From positions 496,001-560,000 of the forward strand of contig NZ_MRDH01000006.1 in assembly GCF_002008225.1 (NCBI RefSeq): a DNA stretch of 64,000 nt. The letters run 5' to 3'. A program made the position numbers and the translations under genes. This document shows positions 54,384 to 62,297 of this stretch, piece by piece. Every line of letters begins with the position of its first letter. The first letter of the stretch is position 1. The DNA is from Agrobacterium salinitolerans (lineage in GTDB: Bacteria; Pseudomonadota; Alphaproteobacteria; Rhizobiales; Rhizobiaceae). Under the pieces are notes generated by a model. The model made no database searches, was not told the origin of the DNA, and worked only from the letters and a program-made list of their open reading frames with translations.

Positions 54384-54995
54384 TCACTCCAGCGCCATCC
54401 CAAACCAGACACTACCCGGCGTTTCGTGGCTTTCGAGGCGTTTGAACCCGCGGGTTTCCCAGAAGCGCATACCCGCATGGTTGCGTTCGCTGGCGCCGAG
54501 GTGGATGCCGTAGACGTTGTTCTGTCTAGCCATATCGAGCCAGCGCGACAGAAGCCGGGTGCCGCCGCCCTTGCCCTGTGTACGCGGCAGGAGGTTCATG
54601 TGGATATGCGCCGGAAACGGATCGGTGAGCCAGGCTGGCGTGCGGCGCGGATGGTGGATGAACTGGGCGCGACGCTGGTCGGCGTCCCATGTCCGCTGGT
54701 CACCGCCGGGATCGGGGTAAAGGCTGCGCAGATGCGGCCACCATTCCCGCTCCAGCCGCTCTTCGTGCACCGCCGTATCGAGTGCGCCGACGATATAACC
54801 GCACACACCGTCCTCATCCTCCGCCACGAAAACGGCATCGGGCCAGAGATGCAGATAGGGCACGGAGTAGATATGCCCGACCATGCGGCCATCCTGGTAA
54901 AGGGCGGCGGCGTCCTGCCCGGCATCGCCGGTGGCGAGGCTTATGGCGTAGAGCGCGTCTTCATCCTCGGCGCGGGCGGAACGGAAGGTCAGCAT
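54384..54995 (-). CDS. GNAT-family N-acetyltransferase
   Basis: It has 203 residues from the ATG at 54995 (LTFRSARAEDEDALYAISL). Acetyl-CoA binding region RTQGKGGGTRLLSRWLDMA; C-terminal GMRFWETRGFKRLE. The insertion with WWPHLRSLYPDPGG resembles the O-GlcNAcase-linked GNAT subfamily. Substrate unknown. Confidence 0.85.
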   Translation of the reverse strand: MLTFRSARAEDEDALYAISLATGDAGQDAAALYQDGRMVGHIYSVPYLHLWPDAVFVAEDEDGVCGYIVGALDTAVHEERLEREWWPHLRSLYPDPGGDQRTWDADQRRAQFIHHPRRTPAWLTDPFPAHIHMNLLPRTQGKGGGTRLLSRWLDMARQNNVYGIHLGASERNHAGMRFWETRGFKRLESHETPGSVWFGMALE

Positions 54996-55132
54996 TGGCA
55001 GCCGCCTTCCCTTGCCGCGCATCGACGCGCGAGGACATCATGACAGATAAGAACACGCCTCACGCCATTGCTATTTTTCAAATCCGAGACCCCTCCCGCC
55101 GGGACTGCAAAACCTTCATCCGCATGCATCGG

Positions 55133-56785
55133 TCAAGATGCAGGCGGATAAAGAAGATCGATTATATAATTCGGATCGAAGCGGGAATCGAGCATGCCGT
55201 AAGTGTGCCGCCAGCCGCCAGCCAGGCGGGTCTCGAGGAAGGCATCGGCGATCTTGCCGGCGCCAAGGCGGCAAAGCTCGGCGGCAGCCGCCGCGAGTGC
55301 AAACTGCTCCACCAGCAGGCGGGCCGCACCCTCGTCACGCTCGGCAAGGGCGATCGCGGCGCGCAGCACGTCGGTGGTCTTCTTGCCGGCCGCTCCGAGA
55401 TCGCGCTCCAGCGTCTGGAAGACGAGATCGAACAGGTCCTTGCCGCGCTGGAGAACCCGCAGCACATCCAGCGCCATGACGTTGCCGGAACCTTCCCAGA
55501 TGGCGTTGACGGGCGCTTCGCGGTAGTGGCGGGCAATCGGCCGCTCTTCCACGTAACCATTGCCGCCAAGGCACTCCATGGCCTCATAGATAAGCGCTGG
55601 CGCGATCTTGCAGCACCAGTATTTCACGATGGGCGTCATCACCCGCGCATAGGCGGCCTCAGCCGGATTGTTACGGGCGGCGTCGAATGCCGTCGCCAGC
55701 CTGAAGGAGAGAGCCGTGGCCGCCGCCACATCCAGCGCCATGTCGGCGAGAACGCGCGTCATGATCGGTTGCGTGACCAGCATCTTGCCGAAAACAGAAC
55801 GGCCGCGGGCATAGTGCACGGCTTCGGCAAGCGAGGCGCGCATCATGCCGGCCGATGCGAGCGCGCAGTCGAGCCGCGTCAGCGTCACCATGTCGAGAAT
55901 GGTGCGAATACCACTGCCGGGATCGCCCAGCAGATAACCGAAGGCATCGGTGAATTCGACTTCGGCGGAGGCGTTGGAGCGGTTGCCGAGCTTGTCCTTC
56001 AGGCGCTGGAAATGCAGGCCGTTCTTCGAACCGTCTTCCAGATAACGCGGCACGAGGAAGCAGCCCATGCCGTCGCCCATCTGGGCGAGCATGACGAAAC
56101 CGTCGCTCATCGGCGCAGAAAGGAACCATTTGTGACCGGACAGGCGATAGATTCCCTCGCCCACCCGCTCCGCCGTGGTGCGGTTGGCGCGCACATCCGT
56201 GCCGCCCTGCTTTTCCGTCATGCCCATGCCAATGGTGACGGCGGTTTTCTGCAAAGCCGGCTTCTGCGAGCTGTCATATTTGCGCGAGAGTATCTTCGGC
56301 GCCCATTCCTTCTGCACGCGCGGCGAGGCCATGATGGCGGCGACGGAGGCGCTGGTCATGGTCAGCGGGCAGAGATGCCCCGCTTCCAGCTGCGAGGTCA
56401 GATAGAATTTCGTGGCGCGGGCCTTGTGCTCATTGCCGCGCGTATCGGGAGAATTTTCCCAGACGCTGGAATGCAGGCCGGACGACATGGAACGGCGCAT
56501 CAGCGCGTGCCAGGCGGGGTGGAATTCCACCTGATCCAGACGCTCGCCGCGCGGACCGTGTGTATGCAGCTGCGGCACGCCCTGATTGGCCATGCGCGCC
56601 AGTTCCTGCGCCTCATGCGACGTGACATAGCGGCCGAGCTGGTCGTACTCGTCCCTCAGATTGCGCGACAGGCCGGAGGTGAGGTCGACGATCAGCGGAT
56701 CGGAACGATAGGCGTTGATACCGGACCAGAGGTTTGGCTGGTTCAGTTCGGCGAGCGTTTCTTCTATCCGGGAATTCTGGGTCAT
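55133..56785 (-). CDS. AidB-like acyl-CoA dehydrogenase family protein
   Basis: It has 550 residues, similar in length and architecture to E. coli AidB, an adaptive-response flavoprotein. Flavin-binding motif VTIGMGMTEKQGGTDVRAN, KWFLSAPMSDGFVML, the acyl-CoA dehydrogenase C-terminal helices with CLGGNGYVEE, and YREAPVNAIWEGSGNVMALDVLRVL including the usual catalytic-base region. Whether it acts in alkylation response or branched-chain acyl-CoA oxidation is undecided. Monocistronic. Confidence 0.9.
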   Translation of the reverse strand: MTQNSRIEETLAELNQPNLWSGINAYRSDPLIVDLTSGLSRNLRDEYDQLGRYVTSHEAQELARMANQGVPQLHTHGPRGERLDQVEFHPAWHALMRRSMSSGLHSSVWENSPDTRGNEHKARATKFYLTSQLEAGHLCPLTMTSASVAAIMASPRVQKEWAPKILSRKYDSSQKPALQKTAVTIGMGMTEKQGGTDVRANRTTAERVGEGIYRLSGHKWFLSAPMSDGFVMLAQMGDGMGCFLVPRYLEDGSKNGLHFQRLKDKLGNRSNASAEVEFTDAFGYLLGDPGSGIRTILDMVTLTRLDCALASAGMMRASLAEAVHYARGRSVFGKMLVTQPIMTRVLADMALDVAAATALSFRLATAFDAARNNPAEAAYARVMTPIVKYWCCKIAPALIYEAMECLGGNGYVEERPIARHYREAPVNAIWEGSGNVMALDVLRVLQRGKDLFDLVFQTLERDLGAAGKKTTDVLRAAIALAERDEGAARLLVEQFALAAAAAELCRLGAGKIADAFLETRLAGGWRHTYGMLDSRFDPNYIIDLLYPPAS

Positions 56786-57121
56786 CCGCTGCTTCTAGCT
56801 GTTTTGTACTGGCGTTGCATAGTGGGGTGATATTGCATAATTCCACCCGCAGGAAGCGATTGGGACGATTAAACCGCCGCTATCAGCAATTTTCGGGAAT
56901 GACCCTGATCTAGGTATCCGACCCGGCGAATGCCAGACACGTTTCCGGCAAGACCGGCGGCAACGTCCGAAACAGCCCTGAGCGGCGGCGCGCAGAGATT
57001 GCGGCCACGACTGACGTGGCATGACAGATAAAGCATTCCCCAAAATCCGCAGCCAGATGTGGAACCCACGACGGGCTTTTTCGGTTGGCGACTTGATGAA
57101 CGGCTGCACAGGGAGGGAACC
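56786..57121. other. Intergenic region between aidB-like and NTF2-like genes
   Basis: 336 bases with divergent promoters expected. The frame extending the NTF2-like gene to 57059 lacks the GGGAGGG site that precedes 57122. No gene or strong hairpin is seen. Confidence 0.5.
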
Positions 57122-57553
57122 ATGGAGGCCAGCGCAAGAAAGCTTTTCGAGCGATATGAGCGATTTTTCAATAAGTCTCTTGAGGGTGACATGGATGTGG
57201 AGGAGATCGCCGAGCTCTACGCCTCCGACTTCATCGCCGCATCCCCCGCCGGGGTGATGACCGGAAAGAACGATGACCACTTAAAGCAGGTCATGATGAA
57301 GGGTTACGAGCGCTATCGGATGATCGGAACGAAGGAGATGCGGATACGCAATCTCCGTATCTCGCCCATCGATGAACATCATTGTGTGGCACATGTCGCC
57401 TGGACTGCGACCTTTGCCCGTAAGCGGCAACCGGATGTCGCAATCGATTTCGATGTTCACTACTTCGTCCAGAGGCTGGATGGAACACCGAAGGTTTTCG
57501 GTTGGGCGTCAGGCGACGAACAGGCTCTTTTGAAAGAACACGGCATCGTCTGA
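57122..57553 (+). CDS. NTF2-like (SnoaL-like) domain protein
   Basis: It has 143 residues from ATG 57122 with GGGAGGG upstream. Cone-shaped NTF2-like fold suggested by EIAELYASDFIAASPAGVMTGKNDDHLKQV, then HHCVAHVAWTATFAR and FDVHYFVQRLDGTPKVFGWASGDEQALL. No catalytic assignment can be made. Stands between the AidB-like gene and pyrB. Confidence 0.8.
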   Translation: MEASARKLFERYERFFNKSLEGDMDVEEIAELYASDFIAASPAGVMTGKNDDHLKQVMMKGYERYRMIGTKEMRIRNLRISPIDEHHCVAHVAWTATFARKRQPDVAIDFDVHYFVQRLDGTPKVFGWASGDEQALLKEHGIV

Positions 57554-57736
57554 TGTCTGTTCCTTCCGTCTTAGGACCCTTTGCCCTCGAGGATTGGGGA
57601 AACATCGCCATGTTTTCATTTCAGGAGTTGCGGGCGCTTGCCCCGCGACCATGCAGTCTCTATAGAGCGCAGGACCGAATTCCGCCGCACTCCTGAGGCG
57701 TGTTCACAGCGAAGGGGAGCGCGCGGATCAGCATTC

Positions 57737-57774
57737 GGGCGTTCCGGGCATTTTCACGGGAAAATGCGACGCCC
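57737..57774 (+). promoter_or_regulatory. Hairpin just upstream of pyrB
   Basis: Outer arms GGGCGT (57737-57742) / ACGCCC (57769-57774) enclose a perfect inner stem GCATTTTC (57748-57755) / GAAAATGC (57760-57767) with loop ACGG. It ends 3 bases before the AGGAGG ribosome-binding site (57778-57783). Could modulate pyrB translation. Confidence 0.55.
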
Positions 57775-57791
57775 GTCAGGAGGCAAACCGC

Positions 57792-58733
57792 ATGGTCTTC
57801 TTCCCCCATCGCCATCTCCTCGGCATCAAGGGGCTTTCCCATCAGGATATCACCCTGCTTCTCGACAAGGCCGACGAGGCGGTAAAAATCAGCCGCCAGC
57901 GCGAGAAAAAGACCTCGACGCTCCGGGGGCTGACGCAGATCAACCTGTTCTTCGAAGCCTCGACGCGGACACAATCTTCCTTCGAGCTGGCCGGAAAGCG
58001 CCTCGGCGCCGATGTGATGAACATGTCGGTCGGCAATTCCTCGGTAAAGAAGGGCGAAACGCTGATCGATACGGCAATGACGCTGAACGCCATGCGCCCG
58101 GATGTGCTGGTGGTTCGCCATTCGTCGGCCGGTGCGGCCGCGCTTCTCGCGCAAAAGGTCGCCTGCTCCGTGGTCAATGCCGGAGACGGCCAGCATGAGC
58201 ACCCGACACAGGCGCTTCTCGACGCGCTGACCATCCGCCGCGCCAAGGGCGAGCTTTCGGGTATCACAGTGGCAATCTGCGGCGATGTGCTGCATTCGCG
58301 CGTTGCCCGCTCCAACATCATCCTGCTCAACCAGATGGGTGCGCGTGTGCGCGTCGTCGCTCCCGCCACGCTTCTTCCCTCCGGCATTCGCGACATGAGC
58401 GTGGAGGTTTTCCACGACATGAAGGAAGGATTGAAGGACGCCGATGTGGTGATGATGCTGCGCCTGCAGCGTGAGCGTATGTCCGGCTCCTTCGTGCCTT
58501 CGGTGCGCGAATATTTCCACTATTACGGTCTGGATGCCGAGAAGCTGAAGGCAGCGAAGGAAGATGCGCTGGTCATGCATCCCGGCCCGATGAACCGCGG
58601 CGTGGAAATCGCCTCCGACGTGGCAGATGGTCCGCAGAGCGTCATTGAAAGCCAGGTGGAAATGGGGGTTGCCGTGCGCATGGCTGTCATGGAAACCCTG
58701 CTTGTTTCGCAAAATCAAGGTGAGCGCGTATGA
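57792..58733 (+). CDS. pyrB: Aspartate carbamoyltransferase catalytic subunit
   Basis: Second step of pyrimidine synthesis. It has 313 residues. Carbamoyl phosphate motif [20 protein letters not shown], loop [31 protein letters not shown] and [15 protein letters not shown] lies 8 bases before the ATG. No pyrI regulatory gene; the downstream pyrC' overlaps it by ATGA, so this is the dodecameric PyrB-PyrC' type. Confidence 0.97.
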   Translation: MVFFPHRHLLGIKGLSHQDITLLLDKADEAVKISRQREKKTSTLRGLTQINLFFEASTRTQSSFELAGKRLGADVMNMSVGNSSVKKGETLIDTAMTLNAMRPDVLVVRHSSAGAAALLAQKVACSVVNAGDGQHEHPTQALLDALTIRRAKGELSGITVAICGDVLHSRVARSNIILLNQMGARVRVVAPATLLPSGIRDMSVEVFHDMKEGLKDADVVMMLRLQRERMSGSFVPSVREYFHYYGLDAEKLKAAKEDALVMHPGPMNRGVEIASDVADGPQSVIESQVEMGVAVRMAVMETLLVSQNQGERV

Positions 58734-60022
58734 GTGCCGCGACCGTTCTCAAGAACCTCCGCATCGTTGACCCTTCCCGCAATCTCGACGAGACCGGCAG
58801 CATCGTCATCGGCGCCGATGGCACCATTCTGGCGGCTGGCAAGGACGCACATAATCAGGGCGCTCCGGAAGGGGCGACGGTTCGCGACTACAAGGGTATG
58901 CTGGCCGTTCCCGGCTTGGTGGATGCCCGCGTCTTTGTCGGCGAACCCGGCGCCGAGCACCGCGAAACCATCGAATCCGCCTCACGCGCGGCAGCGGCCG
59001 GCGGCGTCACCAGCATCATCATGATGCCGGATACTGATCCTGTGATCGATGACATCGCGCTTGTCGAATATGTGAAGAAGACGGCGCGCGACAAGGCAAT
59101 CGTCAATGTCCATCCCGCAGCCGCTTTGACCAAGGGCCTGCGGGGCGAGGAAATGACCGAGTTCGGCATGTTGAAGGAAGCCGGTGCGGTGGCCTTCACC
59201 AATGGCCGCAAGGCGCTTTCCGACACGCTGGTGCTGCGCCGCGCCATGACCTATGCCCGTGAACTCGGCGCGGTGATCGCGCTCGAGACGCGCGACAAAT
59301 ATATCGATGGCGGCGACATGAACGAGGGGCTTTTCGCGAGCTGGCTCGGCCTGTCAGGCGTTCCCAAGGAAGCCGAGATCATTCCGCTTGAGCGCGACCT
59401 GCGCATTGCTGGACTGACGCAGGCGATCTACCACGCCGCCAAGATTTCCGTTCCGGAATCGGCAGAAGCGATCCGCGTTGCGCGGCAGCGGGGCGTGAAG
59501 GCCACCTGCGGCATCTCGATCAATCACCTCACGCTCAATGAGAACGATATCGGCGAATACCGCACCTTCTTCAAGCTTTCACCTCCCTTGCGCGCTGAAG
59601 ACGACCGCAAGGCGATGGTGGAAGCGCTGAAGGACGGCACGATCGATATCATCGTCTCATCGCATGATCCGCAGGATGTCGACACCAAGCGCCTGCCGTT
59701 TTCGGATGCGGCGAGCGGCGCGGTGGGGCTCGAAACCATGCTGGCGGCGGCGTTGCGCCTCCATCACAGTGGCGACGTTCCGCTGATGCGGCTGATCGAT
59801 GCGCTCTCCACCCGCCCAGCCAAGATTTTCGGACTGGATGCAGGAACGCTCAAAGCCGGTGCGAAGGCAGATATCACGCTGATCGACCTCGATGAGCCGT
59901 GGCTCGTGGCGAAGGACCAGCTGGTCTCGAAATCCAAGAACACGCCGTTCGAGGATGCCCGTTTCAGCGGCCGTGCTGTCGCCACTTATGTGGCTGGCAA
60001 AGCCGTTCATTCCTTGGCATAA
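58730..60022 (+). CDS. pyrC: Noncatalytic dihydroorotase-like subunit (PyrC')
   Basis: It has 430 residues, dihydroorotase fold. The metal-binding PGxVDxHxHxREPG is [14 protein letters not shown] here: both His are replaced (R67, F69) and the substrate Arg is G71. The usual TDHAPH is SSHDPQ. It is therefore very likely inactive and, like PyrC' of Pseudomonas, needed to assemble active PyrB. The ATGA overlap with pyrB supports a complex. An active dihydroorotase must be encoded elsewhere. Confidence 0.93.
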   Translation: MSAATVLKNLRIVDPSRNLDETGSIVIGADGTILAAGKDAHNQGAPEGATVRDYKGMLAVPGLVDARVFVGEPGAEHRETIESASRAAAAGGVTSIIMMPDTDPVIDDIALVEYVKKTARDKAIVNVHPAAALTKGLRGEEMTEFGMLKEAGAVAFTNGRKALSDTLVLRRAMTYARELGAVIALETRDKYIDGGDMNEGLFASWLGLSGVPKEAEIIPLERDLRIAGLTQAIYHAAKISVPESAEAIRVARQRGVKATCGISINHLTLNENDIGEYRTFFKLSPPLRAEDDRKAMVEALKDGTIDIIVSSHDPQDVDTKRLPFSDAASGAVGLETMLAAALRLHHSGDVPLMRLIDALSTRPAKIFGLDAGTLKAGAKADITLIDLDEPWLVAKDQLVSKSKNTPFEDARFSGRAVATYVAGKAVHSLA

Positions 60023-60070
60023 GATCACGAACAGAGATCACGCTGACGGCGGGACAGAGGGGACATTGGA

Positions 60071-60688
60071 ATGAGTGCTTTGACTGAGTGGCAGACCGCG
60101 CCTGCCCTTCTCGCGCTGGCGGCGCTGATCGGCTATCTATTGGGCTCCATTCCGTTCGGCCTCCTTCTTACCCGCATGGCCGGTCTGGGCGACGTGCGCA
60201 AGATCGGCTCCGGCAATATCGGCGCCACCAACGTGCTGCGTACCGGCAACAAGAAGCTCGCCGCCGCAACCCTTTTGCTCGACGCGCTGAAGGGCACGGC
60301 GGCGGTTCTGGTCGCCAATGCGCTCTGGGGTTACGAAGCCTCGCTGGTCGCCGGTTTCTTCGCATTTCTCGGCCACCTGTTTCCCGTGTGGCTGGGCTTC
60401 AAGGGCGGCAAGGGTGTGGCCACCTATATCGGCGTTCTTCTAGGCGCGGCTCCCCTCATGATGCTTGCCTTTGCGCTCATCTGGATCGCGACCGCCTTTA
60501 TCACCCGTTATTCGTCGCTCTCGGCGCTGGTGGCAATGGTGATCATCCCCGTAGCGCTTTGGGTGCTCGGACCCGAGAAGACGGCGCTTCTCGTGACGCT
60601 GCTCAGTGTGATTTCCTGGTTGAAACACCACGAAAATATCAGACGTCTGATTGCGGGCACGGAAAGCAGGATCGGACAGAAGAGCTAA
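60071..60688 (+). CDS. plsY: Acyl-phosphate glycerol-3-phosphate acyltransferase PlsY
   Basis: It has 205 residues, integral membrane enzyme of phospholipid synthesis with about five helices. Family motifs: [34 protein letters not shown] and [16 protein letters not shown]. Follows pyrC' by 48 bases and precedes dprA by 21, so it is likely in one transcript with dprA. Confidence 0.97.
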   Translation: MSALTEWQTAPALLALAALIGYLLGSIPFGLLLTRMAGLGDVRKIGSGNIGATNVLRTGNKKLAAATLLLDALKGTAAVLVANALWGYEASLVAGFFAFLGHLFPVWLGFKGGKGVATYIGVLLGAAPLMMLAFALIWIATAFITRYSSLSALVAMVIIPVALWVLGPEKTALLVTLLSVISWLKHHENIRRLIAGTESRIGQKS

Positions 60689-60709
60689 GGTTCACCTTGG
60701 GGACATGTC

Positions 60710-61852
60710 ATGCCGAATACGGAAACTACACGGCAGGGCATAGAGCTTTCCGCGCGGCAGCGGGTGGCGTGGCTACGGTTGATCCGCAGCGATAATATCG
60801 GTCCCGTGACCTTTCGCGAACTTATCAATCATTTCGGCAGTGCTGAAAAGGCGCTCGATGCCCTGCCCGAACTGTCGCGCCGTGGCGGTTCTTCGCGCAG
60901 TCCGCGCATTGCCACCCAGGCGGAAGCGGAAGGCGAGATCGAAACCGCCGATAAATTCGGCGCGCGTTTCGTCGGCATTGGCGAACCGGATTATCCGCCA
61001 GCCCTGCGGCAGATGGATGGGGCGCCGCCGCTGATCGCCATGAAGGGATCGGCGGATGCGGCGACAAGAGCCTGCGTCGGCATCGTCGGTTCACGCAACG
61101 CCTCCATCAACGGCGCGAAATTCGCCGCCATGCTGGCACGCGACTGTGGGCGGGCCGGTTATACGATTGCATCGGGACTGGCGCGGGGCATCGATGCGGC
61201 CGCGCACAGGGCAAGTCTTGCAACCGGCACAGTGGCTATGCTGGCCGGCGGTCTCGACCGCCCCTACCCGCAGGAAAATTTCGGACTTTTGCAGGAAATA
61301 TACGATCAGGGCGGCGCGACAATCAGCGAAATGCCGTTTGGCTGGGAGCCTCGCGCGCGGGACTTCCCGCGCCGCAATCGGCTGATCGCGGGCGTCTCGC
61401 TCGGCGTCGTCATCGTGGAAGCGGCGGAACGTTCGGGTTCATTGATTACGGCGCGGCTTGCAGGTGAAGCCGGACGACTGGTGTTTGCCGTGCCCGGCTC
61501 GCCGCTCGACGCGCGCTGTGAAGGCACCAACCGGCTGATCAAGGAAGGCGCCATGCTGACCACGGGTGCAGCCGATATCCTCGACGCACTGCGACCGCTA
61601 ATGGAGCCGCAATTGCCCTATGACCGCAAGATCGAGGAACCGAGATCCGACACCGAGATGTCACCACCGGGGGACGACGAGCGTAGCATCATCGCCGCCG
61701 CTCTCGGTCCCTCGCCTGTGGAAACGGACGATATCATCCGTCACACGGGTTTCTCCGCTGCCACCGTTCACCTGGTGCTGCTGGAGCTTGATATTGCCGG
61801 ACGTCTAAACCGGCATGCCGGGGGACGTGTTTCGCTCTTCATCGCGGATTGA
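60710..61852 (+). CDS. dprA: DNA-processing protein DprA
   Basis: It has 380 residues. Loads RecA on single-stranded DNA. N-terminal SAM-like region (RLIRSDNIGPVTFRELINHFGSAEKAL), Rossmann core VGIVGSRNASINGAK, ASGLARGIDAAAHRASL, AGGLDRPYPQEN and a C-terminal winged helix (DDIIRHTGFSAATVHLVLLELDIAGRL). Its last 48 bases overlap a small convergent gene. Confidence 0.96.
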   Translation: MPNTETTRQGIELSARQRVAWLRLIRSDNIGPVTFRELINHFGSAEKALDALPELSRRGGSSRSPRIATQAEAEGEIETADKFGARFVGIGEPDYPPALRQMDGAPPLIAMKGSADAATRACVGIVGSRNASINGAKFAAMLARDCGRAGYTIASGLARGIDAAAHRASLATGTVAMLAGGLDRPYPQENFGLLQEIYDQGGATISEMPFGWEPRARDFPRRNRLIAGVSLGVVIVEAAERSGSLITARLAGEAGRLVFAVPGSPLDARCEGTNRLIKEGAMLTTGAADILDALRPLMEPQLPYDRKIEEPRSDTEMSPPGDDERSIIAAALGPSPVETDDIIRHTGFSAATVHLVLLELDIAGRLNRHAGGRVSLFIAD

Positions 61853-62038
61853 CAGCTTGCGCCGTCCGCTCTGGATATCGCCGACTTCGACATAGGCCAT
61901 CTCGATCAGATAACACAGCATGTCGGCGCCTTCCCGGTGCGCTACCTGCCGCAGTTCCGCCAGCATCTGGCGGATGTATGCCAAGCTCTCTCTGGTCCCT
62001 TCATTTTCGGCATTATTGTTTGTCGCGTTCGGGACCAT
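61805..62038 (-). CDS. Small conserved hypothetical protein
   Basis: It has 77 residues from ATG 62038 with AGGA 8 bases upstream; the longer frame to 62089 lacks it. Sequence TRESLAYIRQMLAELRQVAHREGADMLCYLIEMAYVEVGDIQSGRR is a helical bundle-like small protein. The pattern recurs in rhizobia upstream of topA as far as I recall. It overlaps dprA's 3' end by 48 bases. Function unknown. Confidence 0.75.
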   Translation of the reverse strand: MVPNATNNNAENEGTRESLAYIRQMLAELRQVAHREGADMLCYLIEMAYVEVGDIQSGRRKLSIRDEERNTSPGMPV

Positions 62039-62297
62039 ATATTTATCCTGGAAATTCAGCCTGAAACGGGAAGCATTAAGTCTGTTCAAATGATGTTGCC
62101 CATCATAACCAATTTACCAAAGATTGCAATACAACAATAGATTATCCATAGGTTGCACTCATCTTGAAGCGAGAAAATCGGGCTTGCCTCTTGACCAGCG
62201 GGCATTACCTGTCCATGTCGAATTATAAAGAAGGCCAATTGCGGCACCACGCTGCAACCGGGGCCACGTTAACGGACCAGTTCCAGAGAAGAACAAT

